Shown: positions 41,874 to 54,639, counted from the first letter of the stretch. The stretch is 64,000 bases of DNA from Globodera rostochiensis (GCA_018350325.1 JAEVLN010000002.1:1831500-1895499), one strand, 5' to 3'. Numbers and translations are program-made. The notes: generated from the sequence alone by a model not told the origin.

Positions 41874-42039
41874 AGATAGTTTTTCTTTCATTCGGGAAAA
41901 TATGGATTAGTATAGGGACCAGACTCAAAAATTGTAAGGGATGGAGATAATGTATAGACAGACAACTCTGACTTTAAGGGCAAAGTAGAAAATCAAAACA
42001 TTTGGTACTTGGGGTAAATAAAAAATGAAAGTAGGCGTT

Positions 42040-42430
42040 TTGTCGTTTTATGGAATTCGGTGTTTTTGTCGTTTTTATGGAATTCGGTGGTTTATCGTTT
42101 TTATAAGAATTCGGTGTTTTGTCGTTTTTATGGAATTCGGTGTTTTGTCGTTTTTATGGAATTCGGTGTTTTTGTCGTTTTTATGGAATTCGGTGTTTTT
42201 GTCGTTTCTATAAGAATTCAGTGGTTTATCGTTTTTATAAGAATTCGGTGTTTTGTCGTTTTTATGGAATTCGGTGTTTTGTCGTTTTTATAAGAATTCG
42301 GTGTTTTGTCGTTTTTATAAGAATTCGGTGTTTTGTCGTTTTTATGGAATTCGGTGTTTTGTCGTTTTTATGGAATTCGGTGTTTTGTCGTTTTTATGGA
42401 ATTCGGTGTTTTGTCGTTTTTTAATGATAT
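42040..42430. repeat. 26-27-bp satellite array, about 15 copies
   Basis: Unit TTTATGGAATTCGGTGTTTT then GTCGTT, with two variants: TATGGAATTC and TATAAGAATTC. Each unit holds an EcoRI-type GAATTC in most copies. It lies in the 1.05-kb shared upstream region of the divergent ZC3H15 and SLC49 genes. Open frames across it are artefacts. Confidence 0.93.
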
Positions 42431-42907
42431 TCGGTCTGATTTTGTTTGCACACAAAATACATAAACCATAGCGGTGCGCACATTTTTTTGTTGTTGTTAA
42501 AATAGAAAACTTTTTATATTCAATTGAAATGAAAGTATTTCCGATAAGCATTTGCTATTGGTTTCCCTGTAAAAAGCAAACGGGATTTCAGTTTCACTTT
42601 GTTAATGATAAGATAAAGAAAGCATCAAATTGTTTCTACCTTTCAGTCATCCAGCATATCAATTACACTTTATATTTTTGCTTTATTGTTTTTTCTGGTA
42701 ATAGCTTCCCACGTTAAAGTATTGACCTTCGATGTGTACTGATGCTTGTAAAGCTGATTAAACATCAGTCCATTTAATTCTTGAAATTTCGTAACAAACG
42801 CACATTACTCATCCTCTTCCTCATTTAAATTTATATACTAAATTGAAAATTCTATTTTTTCTTTGATTTAATAGGTAATTAAAAAGTCGAGTTATAATTT
42901 TTACAAA

Positions 42908-45900
42908 ATGTCTGCGGACGAAGCCAAGTCCGAAGGAGCAAAGGTAACCATCAACATGCAAGACAGGAATGAACAGAAATCTTTGATCAACTCCAACTCC
43001 AAGGCTGTGCATGTGAGAATTTTGGAATCAACATCTCTCAACCTTCCAAATTTCCCCCTTTTAAAAGATTGGGCTTATTTTTGTGACTTTTTTGATTAGA
43101 GTTGCTAGCAATCCGTCCACCGGTTACCGTTTAGGTCTAAAACAATGGACAGTTTAAATGTTTTAGATAATTGATCCAGCCGAGGCAGCAAACTCGCTAG
43201 GAGCTTTTAAAGAGACAGAACCTGCTGTTCAGAGAATTGCGCTAAAGTGGACGAGTTTTTTTTTTACGAATTCAAGAAAATTTATTTTCAGGACGTACCC
43301 TCGCCGTTGGGTTGTGCTTGCCGTGGTCGCCTTGTTGAACAATCTGAACACGATGCTTTGGATTGCCTTTTCTCCAATTTCCAATCACGTTGACACTTTT
43401 TATGGAAAGGTTTGACAGGGAATTGGACTTTTTAGTCGCTTGGGTACCGAAATGAATATTTGAAAAATGCTTCCCGAAAATAAAATTCGCAAAAATTTTA
43501 AAAATCACCATCAACATTTATATCAAAAATAATATTTTTCGGATGGTGCCTCCTATACTATAAAAGTTTGAAAATTCTCCTGTCCGCTAGTGCACAGAAA
43601 AACTGTCAATTTTTGGTTGAAATATGTAAGAAAATGCGTTTTATATTTAAGGCCCCCTCCCTTGCCTTACCCCGAAAATTTATTTGTTGAATTTTTGGAA
43701 AATCGCTTAAGGACTCAACCATTTACTTCTCTGCTGTTTTCGTTTTCGTGACCATACCGGTTGGAATTGTCGCAATGTGGGCGGGCGGACGCTTTGGTAA
43801 GAACACTTTGGTCGTTAAACCCTAAAAATGCGATTTTTTTTAGATTTTTGGGGTAAAATTTTGTTTTGCAAAAAAAAATTTAAACTTCTAATAATTTGCC
43901 CAGGACTCAGAGCCTCCATTCTGGTCGCAGCATGGACAAATGGTATTGGCGCGGCAATTCGATTGTCCAGGTTAATATGCGATTAAATAAATAGTTAACT
44001 TTTCCTATTTATTTTTAAGCATTTTGATATTCTTAAAAATTTCATGAAAATGTCAAACAAACGGACACATTTTCAGTTCATTTTTACCCGATTCGATGAT
44101 CGGCTTTCGCTTTCCGATTGGCATCAGTGGCCAAGGCATTGCGGCGTTGGCCTACCCGTTCATCATGTTTTTGCCCACCAAAGTGGCTGCCGCTTGGTTC
44201 CCGGACACAGAGCGCACGTTGGCAACGACCATCGGAGTAATTTGTTCAAATAAAATTTGGATTTTTATACGGGTTCCGGTTTAACGGAGACCAGGCAAAA
44301 AATTTGTTTTGAATGTTTCAGGTGATGGCAAATCCGTTGGGTGTTCTGCTTGCCAATCTGGTGCAAAATTCAATTACTTATAAATATAATTTCTTTTTTT
44401 TATTAATAAAATAATTTCCTTTTTATTAATTAAAAACAACATATTCTTCTTTCAGATCAGTCCATTGGTTGTGGAAACTTGTGAGCATGTAAGTATCTGA
44501 AAATAATATTCCAAATTTTTTGATTTTTTCATAAACCATTTAGATAATGACACTGAATGTTGCGCTCTCGATTCCAAGCATACTTCTGACTGCAATCGCC
44601 ACCTTTTTTATCACTGTAATAAAATAAGAATTAGTTTACCTAAATGATTCTCCAAGGCATTAAAGCTGAAATTGTTTCTTTTTTAACCTTTGTCCCCCTT
44701 TTTTATTAAAATTAAAAAGCAAATAAAAATGCCTTTTTTTCAGCGATCAGAGCCAAAAGTACCGCCGACAGTGAGCGCCGGTCATCAAAACTACCCGTTT
44801 CTCCAAGGTTTTTGTTGTTGTTATTGTACATATTTAAATTTTGAATTGGATTTGTTTAGGTATCGTGGAATGTTTTTCCAATCGACAATATTTGGTGTTG
44901 TTGTTGGTGATGGGTGGAGGCAAGTTGTTTTTTAATTTTTTTTTAAATTTTATTATAAAAGGGGATCGGTTCAATTTTGGGAAAAACAAAAAAATATATA
45001 TATATAAAAATTTGAAATCCAAGTTTGAGTTTGATAGGTATCGGCATGCTCAACACACTGTACACACTGATGCAGCAGTTGTTGTGCCCGTCCGGTTATT
45101 CCAACATGTTCAGTGGGCTTGCCTCAGCGCTGATGATCACTGGCGGAGTTGTGGGCGCGACGGGAGCAAGTGCGCATACTGACTGATTAATTAATAATTT
45201 AAATTTAATTTTGGTCTTTTAAATAGCAATTTTTTAATTTTAGCAAAAATGTTGGGCAGCTAATTGTCTATTTTTCAGGCATTTTTGTTGACCGGACCAA
45301 ATACTACGAGGAGACAATGAAGGTGTCGATGGCCCTCGCTGTTGTCTTTGGCCTTGCATTTCTGCAGGTTCTCCTCACCAAATTGACCATGTGACCAAAA
45401 TGAAAAACAAAATTAGGTCGCGAAAGTGGAACAAAAGATCAACCACAACCAACCTTTAAGATCAGTTGTTGAATGCAGGCAAATTCGAATTTTTGTTTAA
45501 TTCTTATTAAATATTTAGTGTTTTAAATTTTAAATCCGTTTTTCATGGAAAAATGCATTCCATCTTAGTTGGTCCTCCATGTTGGGCTGAACCCGTGGCT
45601 GTTGGCCGCCTGCTTCATCTTCGGCGTGTTTGGGCTGGCTGCTTATCCAGTTGGACTTCAGCTGTCTGCGGTACAAACATTTTGCATTGTTTACAAATTT
45701 TTTTTTTGTAATAAAATTTTTTATTCAAAAATAATTTTCCAATATTATTTTCAAATTTTAATATTTATTACTATAGGAGTGCACTTTCCCCGTCTCCGAG
45801 ACTACCTCAACCGGACTGGTGGTGCTGAGTGGACAAATTCAGACCATCATTTATCTGTCTGTGATGGGCACAATGGCACGCCCGTTGCAGCCGGATTACA

Positions 45901-47289
45901 GGAAAAATGAAGTGCCGTTATTTTTTTGTCTGATTGGAATATTTACCAAAAAAAATATATGAAAAAATGGATCCAAGACTGTTACTGAATTTCGATTTCG
46001 AAATTTCAAGTTTTTTATTTCTGTTTTCTAAGATCAAACGCGCTCACAAGTCAGGGAATTTTTTTTCTTTCTCGAAAATAGTCATTTTTAAAATATTAAG
46101 AAAATTTATCAAAACTCTAACATGCCATCTGGAATTCGGACCATGACGTGTATGATCCTGATCAGGCATTCTCACTGATCATGATACATAATGATACCAA
46201 AATTAAAAAACTTGAAAAATTATTTAAAAGGTTTGCACACTGACCCACGCAGCTGTGGTGGAACATCTCAAAGATACGCCGCCAACTTGTGGCCATGGCA
46301 CGTTGACTGACGCGCAAACTGTGGAGCCCAAGGATTTCACACTTGCTGTCATTGTGAGGACGACATTATTATTATTATTTTTTCAATCAAAAATTGAAAA
46401 AAAAACTTTTGTTTTGCACTTTATAAAATTTTGACCAATTTCTTAACAAATTGCCATCAGAAAAAAAATTTTCTGCGTACGCTCCTGAATCTACCCATTT
46501 GATTGGAGTTGGCTGGAACACACCACGTGCCATGTCATTTTAACCCCATTTTACTAAGGCAATCCTCTACACCCATTTATTTTTTTCAAATGTACACTAC
46601 ATTTTAAGAGAAAAATAATTATTGTGGTAAATAAACAAAAAAATATCGTTTTTGTATCACTCACTTCCTTTTCTCGTGGCGCAGGTCATGTCATTTATTG
46701 CCACGCTGACCGTGCTTGTACTCATCCTAGCATTTCGACCAATGCTCAGACGATTGGAGGTGGAGAGTCGTGGCATTCGTCTGGTGGAGCCTGCTCAAAA
46801 GACGGCATCGCCGGGAGAAGGCTGGTCACGCCCCGGGGGCCTTGGGGCCATTTTTAAAATTATTAAAGGAGCACGGTAGGGGGGGGGGGGTGGACAGGGC
46901 CGTATGCTGGGGGGGCCAAGCGGACCATGGCCCCCCCCCCGAAAATTTTTTTGAGTAAAAAAACCATAGGGGGTACCCTTGTTTTGCAAAATAAATCATT
47001 TTCGGCCAATTTTCTTAAGGCCTACCCGCGAAATCCCCCGTTTTTTTTTTGTTGAAAAATTCTAAGGAATTTAAATAATAGATCTTTCTCCTTTTAAGGG
47101 AACGAATTGGTGGACAGTGATTTTCAGCAGAAACAAAAGAGTGGGGACAACAACAAAAAGAAGCAGCAGGCGACGACAGTGTTGCGCAACTCGAAGAAGC
47201 ATTTGGCCGCGGGGGCGCATGAGCATGAGGAGGGTGAACGTTTCGATTTGGAGGAGGTGAAGCCGGCGGAAGAGGAGCGGCAAAGCTAG
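42908..47289 (+). CDS. SLC49-family (FLVCR/MFSD7/DIRC2-like) MFS transporter
   Basis: A multi-pass plasma-membrane or endomembrane carrier of the major facilitator superfamily. Characterised relatives move heme, choline or ethanolamine, but the substrate here is not readable. Exons: 42908-43012, 43167-43246, 43292-43409, 43712-43796, 43904-43970, 44077-44236, 44322-44360, 44456-44488, 44544-44615, 44744-44807, 44860-44919, 45038-45169, 45279-45367, 45569-45670, 45777-45911, 46231-46353, 46685-46820, 47099-47289; 596 aa. After a short polar N-terminus comes YPRRWVVLAVVALLNNLN..WIAFSPI, the SLC49 helix-1 pattern. About 12 hydrophobic segments follow, including ISGQGIAALAYPFIMFLPTKVAAAWF and ASALMITGGVVGATGA, then a Lys/Glu-rich C-tail. 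The intron after 44919 has a GC donor (GGAG|GCAAGT). The one after 46820 (GAAG|GCTGG) is likely GC too but less certain, since that intron holds G/C-rich low-complexity DNA. AATAAA at 47578-47583. Confidence 0.88.
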
Positions 47290-48618
47290 AAGAGGAGGGG
47301 AGCAACAAAGGATGTTGTTGTTGATGGCCTCAAAGTGTGCGGCAGGGATTTTTTAAAATTTGAATATTCAAAAATTTCGTCCATCACCAAATGTTGCTTT
47401 ATTTATATAGAGGCCAATGAATTTTCTTCAGGCGCCAGTATGTGTTATTGTCAAACCCCACAATGCAATCTTATGTTTGTGTGTGTGTCCGCTGTTCAAA
47501 TTTAGCATTTCTTTTTGTGATTTTAATTTAATTGAATTTTCAGTGAATTTCCCATTAAAATAATTGTCTTTTTCTTAAATAAAATGTTATGCTGAACTTT
47601 GCGAGAAGGCCCACCGGTCCGATAGTTGAATTTTTTTATCATTTTTTCAACTCAGTGGATCAAACATTATATCAAATTAGAACTTTTTGAATAAATGAAT
47701 TAAGCTGTATCTTTGTAATCAGACAAAGTTCAAAAAGTTAATGGCCAAAAAAGTGAAAACGCAAAAAGGAATGGCCAATTCACTGGGGTTTTCTGGCCAT
47801 AATTTTGGTGTGAGGTGTGATTTGTTCAATTGATTAGCTTTAGTTTGATACTAACTATTCCTGAATGTTAGCTTTGGGAGAGTCCCGAAAAATTGGTCAC
47901 CAAAAAACAAGATATTTGAGTTTTAGTTCCAGCTTTTTTTCAAACAACTCTAAACGCTTAGCGTTCTTTTGCAAAAAGATTCATTAAGTTCTTCATATTC
48001 TGTAGACTTTTAAAAATGTTAAGCTGAAGTGGTTTGCTCCCCGGAAAACTCGCACCTCTGTGCTAATTTTGTTTATACTAAGTCTAACTAATTGCAATTA
48101 TCAATGGAAAGATCGGCCGAATTTGAGCAACATTGCAAAAGAAAAACTCGAAATATCCTGTTCCTTGGTGGCCAATTTTCCGAAAATTCTCGGTGACCAA
48201 TTTCCTAGACCAATTTTCCATACCCCATTTTGGAAAGCAGCTATCCGACCGTTTCTTCGTGATTGATCATTAGGTTGGTGCATATTTCGGCATTTTTGGC
48301 ATATTTTGGTGAATTTTGGCCTTTTTTGGAGCATATAAATCCCAGCCCTATTGATCATATTCTGATCAGGATCTGAGCCTAAGCAACATTGACCAGATCA
48401 CAGTAGGACCATGCCAAATAATCCAAATAAAATTACCTATTATTCTATAACTCGGTCCCATCATCTTTCAGCATTTTGCCATACCCCATTAAATAATTCT
48501 AAGAAGCTATAGCATTCAACGCAATGTGCTGGATGTATCGTAAAAATTTGATTGCTGAATCTGATCAGATTGTCCGCAAAAATGGTCGTTTTCTAAGATT
48601 CTCACTCAATTCGTTGGC
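47290..48618. other. Convergent intergenic region with a palindromic repeat
   Basis: 3' flank of the transporter gene, with a poly(A) signal at 47578. A copy of the GTTATGGCC fold-back family lies at about 47610-47880. No gene seen in the remainder. Confidence 0.55.
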
Positions 48619-51600
48619 TTAGGGGGCATGGACTTGTATGAGACAGCCAAGTTCTAGCCTTGACACGGCCTCCAAGGCGGGCCGATTTTTTTCGAATGGA
48701 ATTGTCGTGGAAAAGCGCAATCGTCTGAACACGTGCACGAGGATGATCTTCAGCTCAAGCATTGCGAATCTGTTGCCTGAATTTAAAAATACAAAGTATC
48801 CCGGACCCTTAGAAATGGCATTGGCACCCCCGCCGCGGGGGGGGGGGGGAGGAGCAGGGATGTGCTCTGTTCTGATTTATCAGAATTTCTGGTCGTTTTA
48901 GGCACCAGAATTCTTGTTTCTGGTTTTGAAAAAGGCGACCAGAGCACATCTCTGGGGGGGGGGGGTAAGGAGGTCATACGCGGAGGGATCCTCGGGCTGG
49001 GCCCACACCAATGAAATAATATTTAAAGTAACAGACAACCCTCCATAATATTTTCAGTTTTTTAATGTGTTTAATTAAAAATTCTGCTACCATCAACTAG
49101 AATATTAAATAGTGTAAATTTCTAAGAATATCAACTCTATTTGAACTACTGGCCAAACATTTCTTCTCCTTACCCAAACAATTTCGTGGCCCAGCGGAAA
49201 ATGGCAAATAATCGTATGGGCTGCGTTTAGACATCCGTTCGGGCAGAAAATTGTCCGGGTCGAACTCCCAATGCCGTGGATACACCTTGGCACAAAAATG
49301 TTAGGAAAAAAAATTCAAAAATTTTAGCTCTGGCTAATTTTGATTAGTGCTCGGTAGAATCAAATTTCCGGATTTTCAATTTTTTAAATTGGCCGGTGGG
49401 ATTTTTCTGGATAAATATGGAAAAATCAAGTGCCCAAAAACCTCGGAAGCGGACCCATATTTTCATCATTTTTCGATCATTGAATCAATCACCCACCACA
49501 CCTTTTCATTGTGGTGGATGATCAGTGGCAGTATAACAACAGTTACTCCTCGAGGCAATGTTTGGTCTCCAATGCGCAAGTCGTGCTGAAGTTCACGCTC
49601 CAACACGGGGAACACCTGAAAAGGATCAGTAGATCAAATTTTTAAAAAAATCGATTTAAATCAATAAAATTTAAACAATTTTGATCAATTGAATCCCGTT
49701 TTGTCGATACCGGGAACATCCTCATTGTTTCTCGAATACAGCGGTCCAAATATGGCAGCTTGTTCACATCGGAAGCGGTTAACTCCAACGCCTCCTCGGC
49801 CCCAAAGTGTTCAACAATTTCGGCATGCAAACGCTGTTGATACTCAGGGTGACAGGCCATGGACCACAGAAACCACATAAGAACATTTGCAATAGTGTCA
49901 TGTCCTGGACATTGAAAGTAAATTCATTATTTGCTAATTTGTAAGACTTGTATATTACATTTCAAGATTGGAAATCCAGAAAATTAATCATTTTATCCTT
50001 TATTCCTGAATAATAAAATCCAGTCTTAAACAACATACCCCCGAACATGAAGGCGTCCACCTGTTCTCGCACCTGCTCCTTGCTCAATTTGTCCTCGCCT
50101 TTCAAATTTTTTTATTTTTATTAAAAGAGTCCTGGCAATAAAACCTAATCATTTTGTCACTGAGCTTTAAAAGTTGCTTATAAGGGGTTTTGGGGCCGTA
50201 GAATCCGAATATGACCCTCATTTAGATTATTCGAACCCCGTACACGAACGAATAGAACAATTTTGTGTAATTCAAAAATTTAAAAATGAATTTCAGCCTT
50301 AAATCTTCAAGAGCACAAAATTACTTGAGACCGGCATTTTGAAAATCCGAGACCAAGATCGAGATTTGGGGATGGGCCGAGACCTGGACTCTCGGGATTC
50401 CGAGAGTCCAGGTCTCGGACCAGTGACGAAAAAACAGTGACAAAATGATCGGTCACCAAAAAAATTAAATTCTTAGAAAAATTCATTTACCTTTTAATGC
50501 CAACAAAAAGTCCAGAAATGCCATTATTTTGCCCTTGTACAGCGACCCTTCGGCATGCATGAGCCCATCCTTCTTTATTCCACCATTAGCCGCGTTAATG
50601 CGAATCCGATCTTCGACCACCTGTTGACGAAAAATTTAAAAATCATAATAACAATTTTTTGATCCAAATTTGTAAGGGCCCATTGCCTTGGCGCTGAACG
50701 CCTTTAGCGCCCTCACACATCGTCGAGTTGCGAAGCCATGGCCAAACAGATACCACGTGACGGGGAACAGAATGTACAGCGGGCACAGCGCATAAATGTG
50801 CTGATAAATGACAAAGTTCTTGATGGCTTCCATATATTTTTGGCACATTTTTTGCTCCAAATCCATCTGCACGCCCATAACCGACTCTTAAAAGAACAGT
50901 TTAACATTGGCATTCAATTTGGCATTTTGTGTTGGCCATTTGACCAAAAATGCCAATTCGGCAATTAACTAATTAATTTTAGTTTTTGAAAATTCAAACT
51001 TGAACCACCGACCGACCTGTCACGTTATACAATGCGCATTTGACTACTTAATATAACAATTTTAAAAATTAAATAAATACAAAAATTATAGTACACAACG
51101 GGGAGACGTCAACAAGTTCACGCTTTCCCTGCAGTTCAGCCAAATTCTGTGCCAGCAATCGTCCGTACTTGTTGAAGGTGGGCGTGTACTGCTCCAGCAT
51201 GGAAAAGTGAAAGATTGGCAACAACATTCGGCGCTAAATTCAAAAATGCTCAGTGAATTGCTTAAATTTTGGAAATTGGTAAATTGCGGAATTTCCCGTA
51301 ATATATGCAACTCGCCTGACGGAGCCAATGGTCACCATCGCTAACCAAAACTCCGTTGCCGAGCCATTGATGGAAGAATTTGTAATCGGGGCCCTTTTTC
51401 AGTTCAACCGTGCTTTCCAAAATAATCTAATGATCAAAAATAATTAAATTTCATATTTAAACGATTTTCAAACAATCAAAACTCTAAAATTTTCGACATT
51501 TTTGAATTGAAAAACACTATAACTTTTGTTGAAATCCAATTCTTGGAGCCCATTCCAACCTTTGCCGTCTCTCCATCCATCATGAAAATGAAAAATTTGT

Positions 51601-52712
51601 TTGCGCACCACCTAAAAATATTTGTTCAAAACATTAAATTCGAGTTTGACAGAGCCGGTATTAAAATTTTCGTTTTGGGAATGCAATTTCCTAGATAGTC
51701 CCGGTTTATTCAAAATTTACAAATCATTCATTAGTCTCTCTAAGTCTGACGACGAATTAACGACAAAAAACAAAGTGATTTATATCGGTTCAAAAAGTTT
51801 GAATCAAAATTTCTCAAAAAATCGTATTTTTTTAAAAATTGTTGATTTGAATCAGTGGACACCTGTCCAAACTGGGTTATCTAACTTTTTTTAATCAATT
51901 TTATTAGCCGAATTAAATTTTTATATTTTTTTCCTTATTATTTGTATTTTTCCAACTCACCATCGCATCAAATGATGGCCCTTTCTGATGGCTTCTGAAT
52001 TTTTAAGAAAATTATAAATTTACGTAGGCATAGGAAAGCTAACGAATTTTCATTAGTTATCTTTCCATTTTTTAATTTTTCAATTAAAACATTTAAATTT
52101 TTATCATTAAATTTAAATAATAATTACCATTTGCGTGCTCCACAAGAAAGCTGGAGAATGCTAAAAAAGATGGAATAATCATTTTTTCATGGCACAATAC
52201 ATATTTTTTGTTTCTTCAGAATATATAGCCGAAGCACGAAGTTTGAAGCCCAGAAACCAAAAAATTTTCAAGGTTCGTAGCCTAAGTTTTTCCAGATCAA
52301 ATTACATATTTTTTGAATTTAAATCATCATTTGATGGTCTGAATTTTGATAAATATAATTTTTTCAAGAAATTCTGCTCATAGGTTAAAACCCGAACCCC
52401 AAAATTTTCTGTTCAGGGTTTTTTGTTCCTCGAACTCCGAAAATCTGACCATCAACGTCGGAGTTCAGTCCTATTCTAATCCTCTGCTATCCCAATTTTT
52501 TTTATAACAAAAAAAAATTTCCCAAAATTATCCGTTCACTGACTAAACGAATTTTTGGGGAAAACGTGTGCTTGGCCGATGAACGGAATTGTGTCCGCAA
52601 TATTATAAATGTCGTCGGAGGTGCGTTTGAGGCGCATGTGCGTGCTCAAAATGCCGTACAGTCGGCAAACAGCGAAAATGAACAGTGAGACAGCGACGAG
52701 GCACAAAAGCAT
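48619..52712 (-). CDS. Cytochrome P450, CYP4-like
   Basis: A heme-thiolate monooxygenase anchored in the ER membrane. CYP4 relatives hydroxylate fatty acids or xenobiotics; the substrate here is unknown. Exons (minus): 52712-52544, 52160-52128, 51994-51961, 51611-51560, 51426-51316, 51233-51095, 51046-51017, 50886-50687, 50620-50491, 50098-50039, 49904-49711, 49615-49502, 49285-49174, 48776-48619; 511 aa. An N-terminal hydrophobic anchor ([14 protein letters not shown]) is followed by [27 protein letters not shown] (helix C). Helix I is FMFGGHDTIA, the ExxR is ETMR, then [10 protein letters not shown] and the heme loop [10 protein letters not shown] (Cys about residue 457). The CYP4-specific 13-mer EVDTFMFEGHDTT is recognisable but diverged. 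Introns after 50687 (CAAG|GCAATG) and 51316 (TCAG|GCGAGT) have GC donors. A 30-nt microexon lies at 51017-51046. Confidence 0.93.
48855..48954. mobile_element. hAT-like element, 100 bp, in the last P450 intron
   Basis: Starts CAGGGATGTGCTCTG and ends CAGAGCACATCTCTG, near-perfect inverted termini fitting YARNG. It is inserted in a poly-G tract, so the 8-bp target copies cannot be told apart from the G run. Confidence 0.6.
50377..50418. repeat. Perfect 19-bp hairpin with 4-base loop
   Basis: CCGAGACCTGGACTCTCGG, loop GATT, then its exact complement. Lies in a P450 intron, beside more GAGACC words. Could be the core of a decayed element or a structured RNA segment. Confidence 0.85.
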
Positions 52713-53679
52713 AGTGCCGAATGAATGAATTAAAAAACTAAATTTATTTTAATTTAATAATATTTAACATTTGAATAAGAAAAATTTAATAGGAAAAAAT
52801 GAAAGAATAAAAAATTCTAATCAAATTTACAATCGCATTAAACTCTGATCATTTAAACCAAATTTCAATTTTATTGGAAATTTAAGTTCAATAAAATTAA
52901 AAGTGGTTTTTTTAAATTTTAAGAGAAAATTCACATTTTTTTATTACAAAGCGCTTAGGTAATTTACTAATGCATCCAAGCATGCAATAACAACACTTTT
53001 GGGTGTTTTGCCTTGCGGCGCTCGACTGAAAACGTAATGGACGGAGTTGCGCGCAGTTTAAAGTGCAAATTGCAATCGGAAGGCTCCCCCCCCCCCGGCG
53101 TCAGCAAATGTGCCCCAATTTGGTGTTGAAAATGTGTAAAAATTGAGTGGACGTGGCGGAAGACGACACTTTTTTTTAAAACTTTTTTGTCTTTCGACGA
53201 CAAAAAGCCTCCATCACCCATCATTTTTTGATTTTATTTTAAAAGAATAGTGTAATCTCATCAAAATTGCGCGCGCCCCTTCATCCTTCAAAGAACAGCA
53301 GCAGCAAACAAAAAACAAAATTTTTGTTCAACCAATTCACATGAACTTCCGACGACAAAAAAAACTGGTTCTGCTGCTGGTCAACCAACCCTCCCTCACC
53401 TCCCGTCTCAGCCCCTATTTTTTTAATGAATACCAATAAAAAAAATGTATTGGGCTAAAATTGAACAACAATTAATTTATGATAATTATATATGCAATAC
53501 GCTAAAAAAGAATGTATTTTAGTAGTTACTACCTGCTTTTCCGCCGGATTACGGTAATGACGTCATCAAAGCCAAAAGGTATGGGAGGGTTGGCGGCCAA
53601 TTGAGCGCCCGCCAGCCAGGTAAGCGCCGGCCATCTGGGGCCTGGCCAAGTGAGTCTCAGAGCCCATACCTATTGGCTG

Positions 53680-53915
53680 GGTTGCTGCGCGACTTTTTTA
53701 AGTTTTTTGAAATTTCGAAATTTTAAGACGTTTGAGCATCTTGCGCACTGCGCGACTTTATGCAAATTTCTGCTGCGCGACTTTATTTAATATTTTAATT
53801 ATTTTAATTTTTATTTATTTATTTTTTTCACTGCGCGAGTTACTCGCGCACCCTGCGCGACTTTTTTCGAAATTTAAATCTTTAAATTTCACTTGCGAAG
53901 CTGCGCGACTTTTTT
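53680..53915. repeat. Scattered CTGCGCGACTTTTTT repeats
   Basis: The word CTGCGCGACTTT (or CTGCGCGAGTT) occurs about six times in 235 bases with AT-rich spacers of uneven length. Origin unknown. Confidence 0.75.
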
Positions 53916-53951
53916 GACTCTGCCAAAATATTTTTAATCCGAAAAATTCAT

Positions 53952-54028
53952 CCGCTGCTGAGGGGATCCGAACCCCCGCTGCAGCTGCGAGAGAGAGAGG
54001 AGAGCACTAACCACTTGGCTACTGGTGT
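53952..54028 (-). ncRNA. tRNA-like sequence (tRNA pseudogene or SINE head)
   Basis: On the minus strand a good A box TAGCCAAGTGG (54021-54011) and a near-consensus B box GGTTCGGATCC (53974-53964) are spaced as in tRNA genes. A T-arm-like GGGG..CCCC surrounds the B box. The acceptor stem cannot be paired properly and the anticodon arm region is CT-rich. A functional tRNA is therefore unlikely; a polymerase III-derived SINE or pseudogene fits better. Confidence 0.5.
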
Positions 54029-54639
54029 ATTGGTAGCAATGGCCTCTATTGCCCTTATATGGGGGAGAATGACGTCAGCCAAAGGGAATAAACAAATTGT
54101 CTCCACTGCAGTAGTGAGTGAGGGGGTTTGCAGCCAAGAGCAAAGTTCAATCCCCTGCACGAGCAAGGGGCTCTGCAGGCAGCAGCCAAGTTCAAAGCCC
54201 TGCGCGAGCAAATATTATTATTTAAATTAAATATTTAAATTTAATTTAATAAATTCATAAATTCAAAAATATTTACAAAATATAAAAAAATATTTATAAA
54301 ATCCAAAATTTCTTAATAAATCATTAATAGAAAAATCGTAAAGTAAAATAAAAAATTTCAAAATTTAAATAAAATTGCGTTCGATTGAAATTTGATACCT
54401 CGCTTTGTTTATTTACATCCAATAATTTCTCAATAAAATTTAGCTTGGTCAAAAACGTAAAGTAAAGTAAAATAAAAAAGCTTTCGTATTGAAAAACGGC
54501 GCTTTACATTCTATGATTGTTTATTTGTGTTTAATATTGGGCAACGTTCTTAAATTGTTAAGTTTGTACAAACGTTTGCTCATTGTTGCCCCAATCAAAA
54601 TTTTGCTTTACGAATAATTTTTAGCTCAACTTTTGAATA

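Larger units (their letters stand above)
52713..54639. other. Region between P450 and the Maverick block
   Basis: No protein gene supported; the open frame at 52967-53224 (minus) has no family motif. Contains short CTGCGCGACTTT repeats (about 53680-53915), a tRNA-like sequence (53952-54028), and very AT-rich DNA at 54220-54500. The start of the Maverick block is not marked by a terminal repeat I can recognise. Confidence 0.5.

Noticed and set aside
42025..42471. Open frames with repeated WNSVFCRFYGI units
   Set aside because: Translation of the 26-27 bp satellite in three frames.
52967..53224. 85-aa minus-strand open frame downstream of the P450 start
   Set aside because: Crosses a poly-C tract, no recognisable domain, no splice context.
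53952..54028. Functional tRNA gene
   Set aside because: A and B boxes are good but the acceptor stem does not pair and the anticodon arm region is CT-rich.
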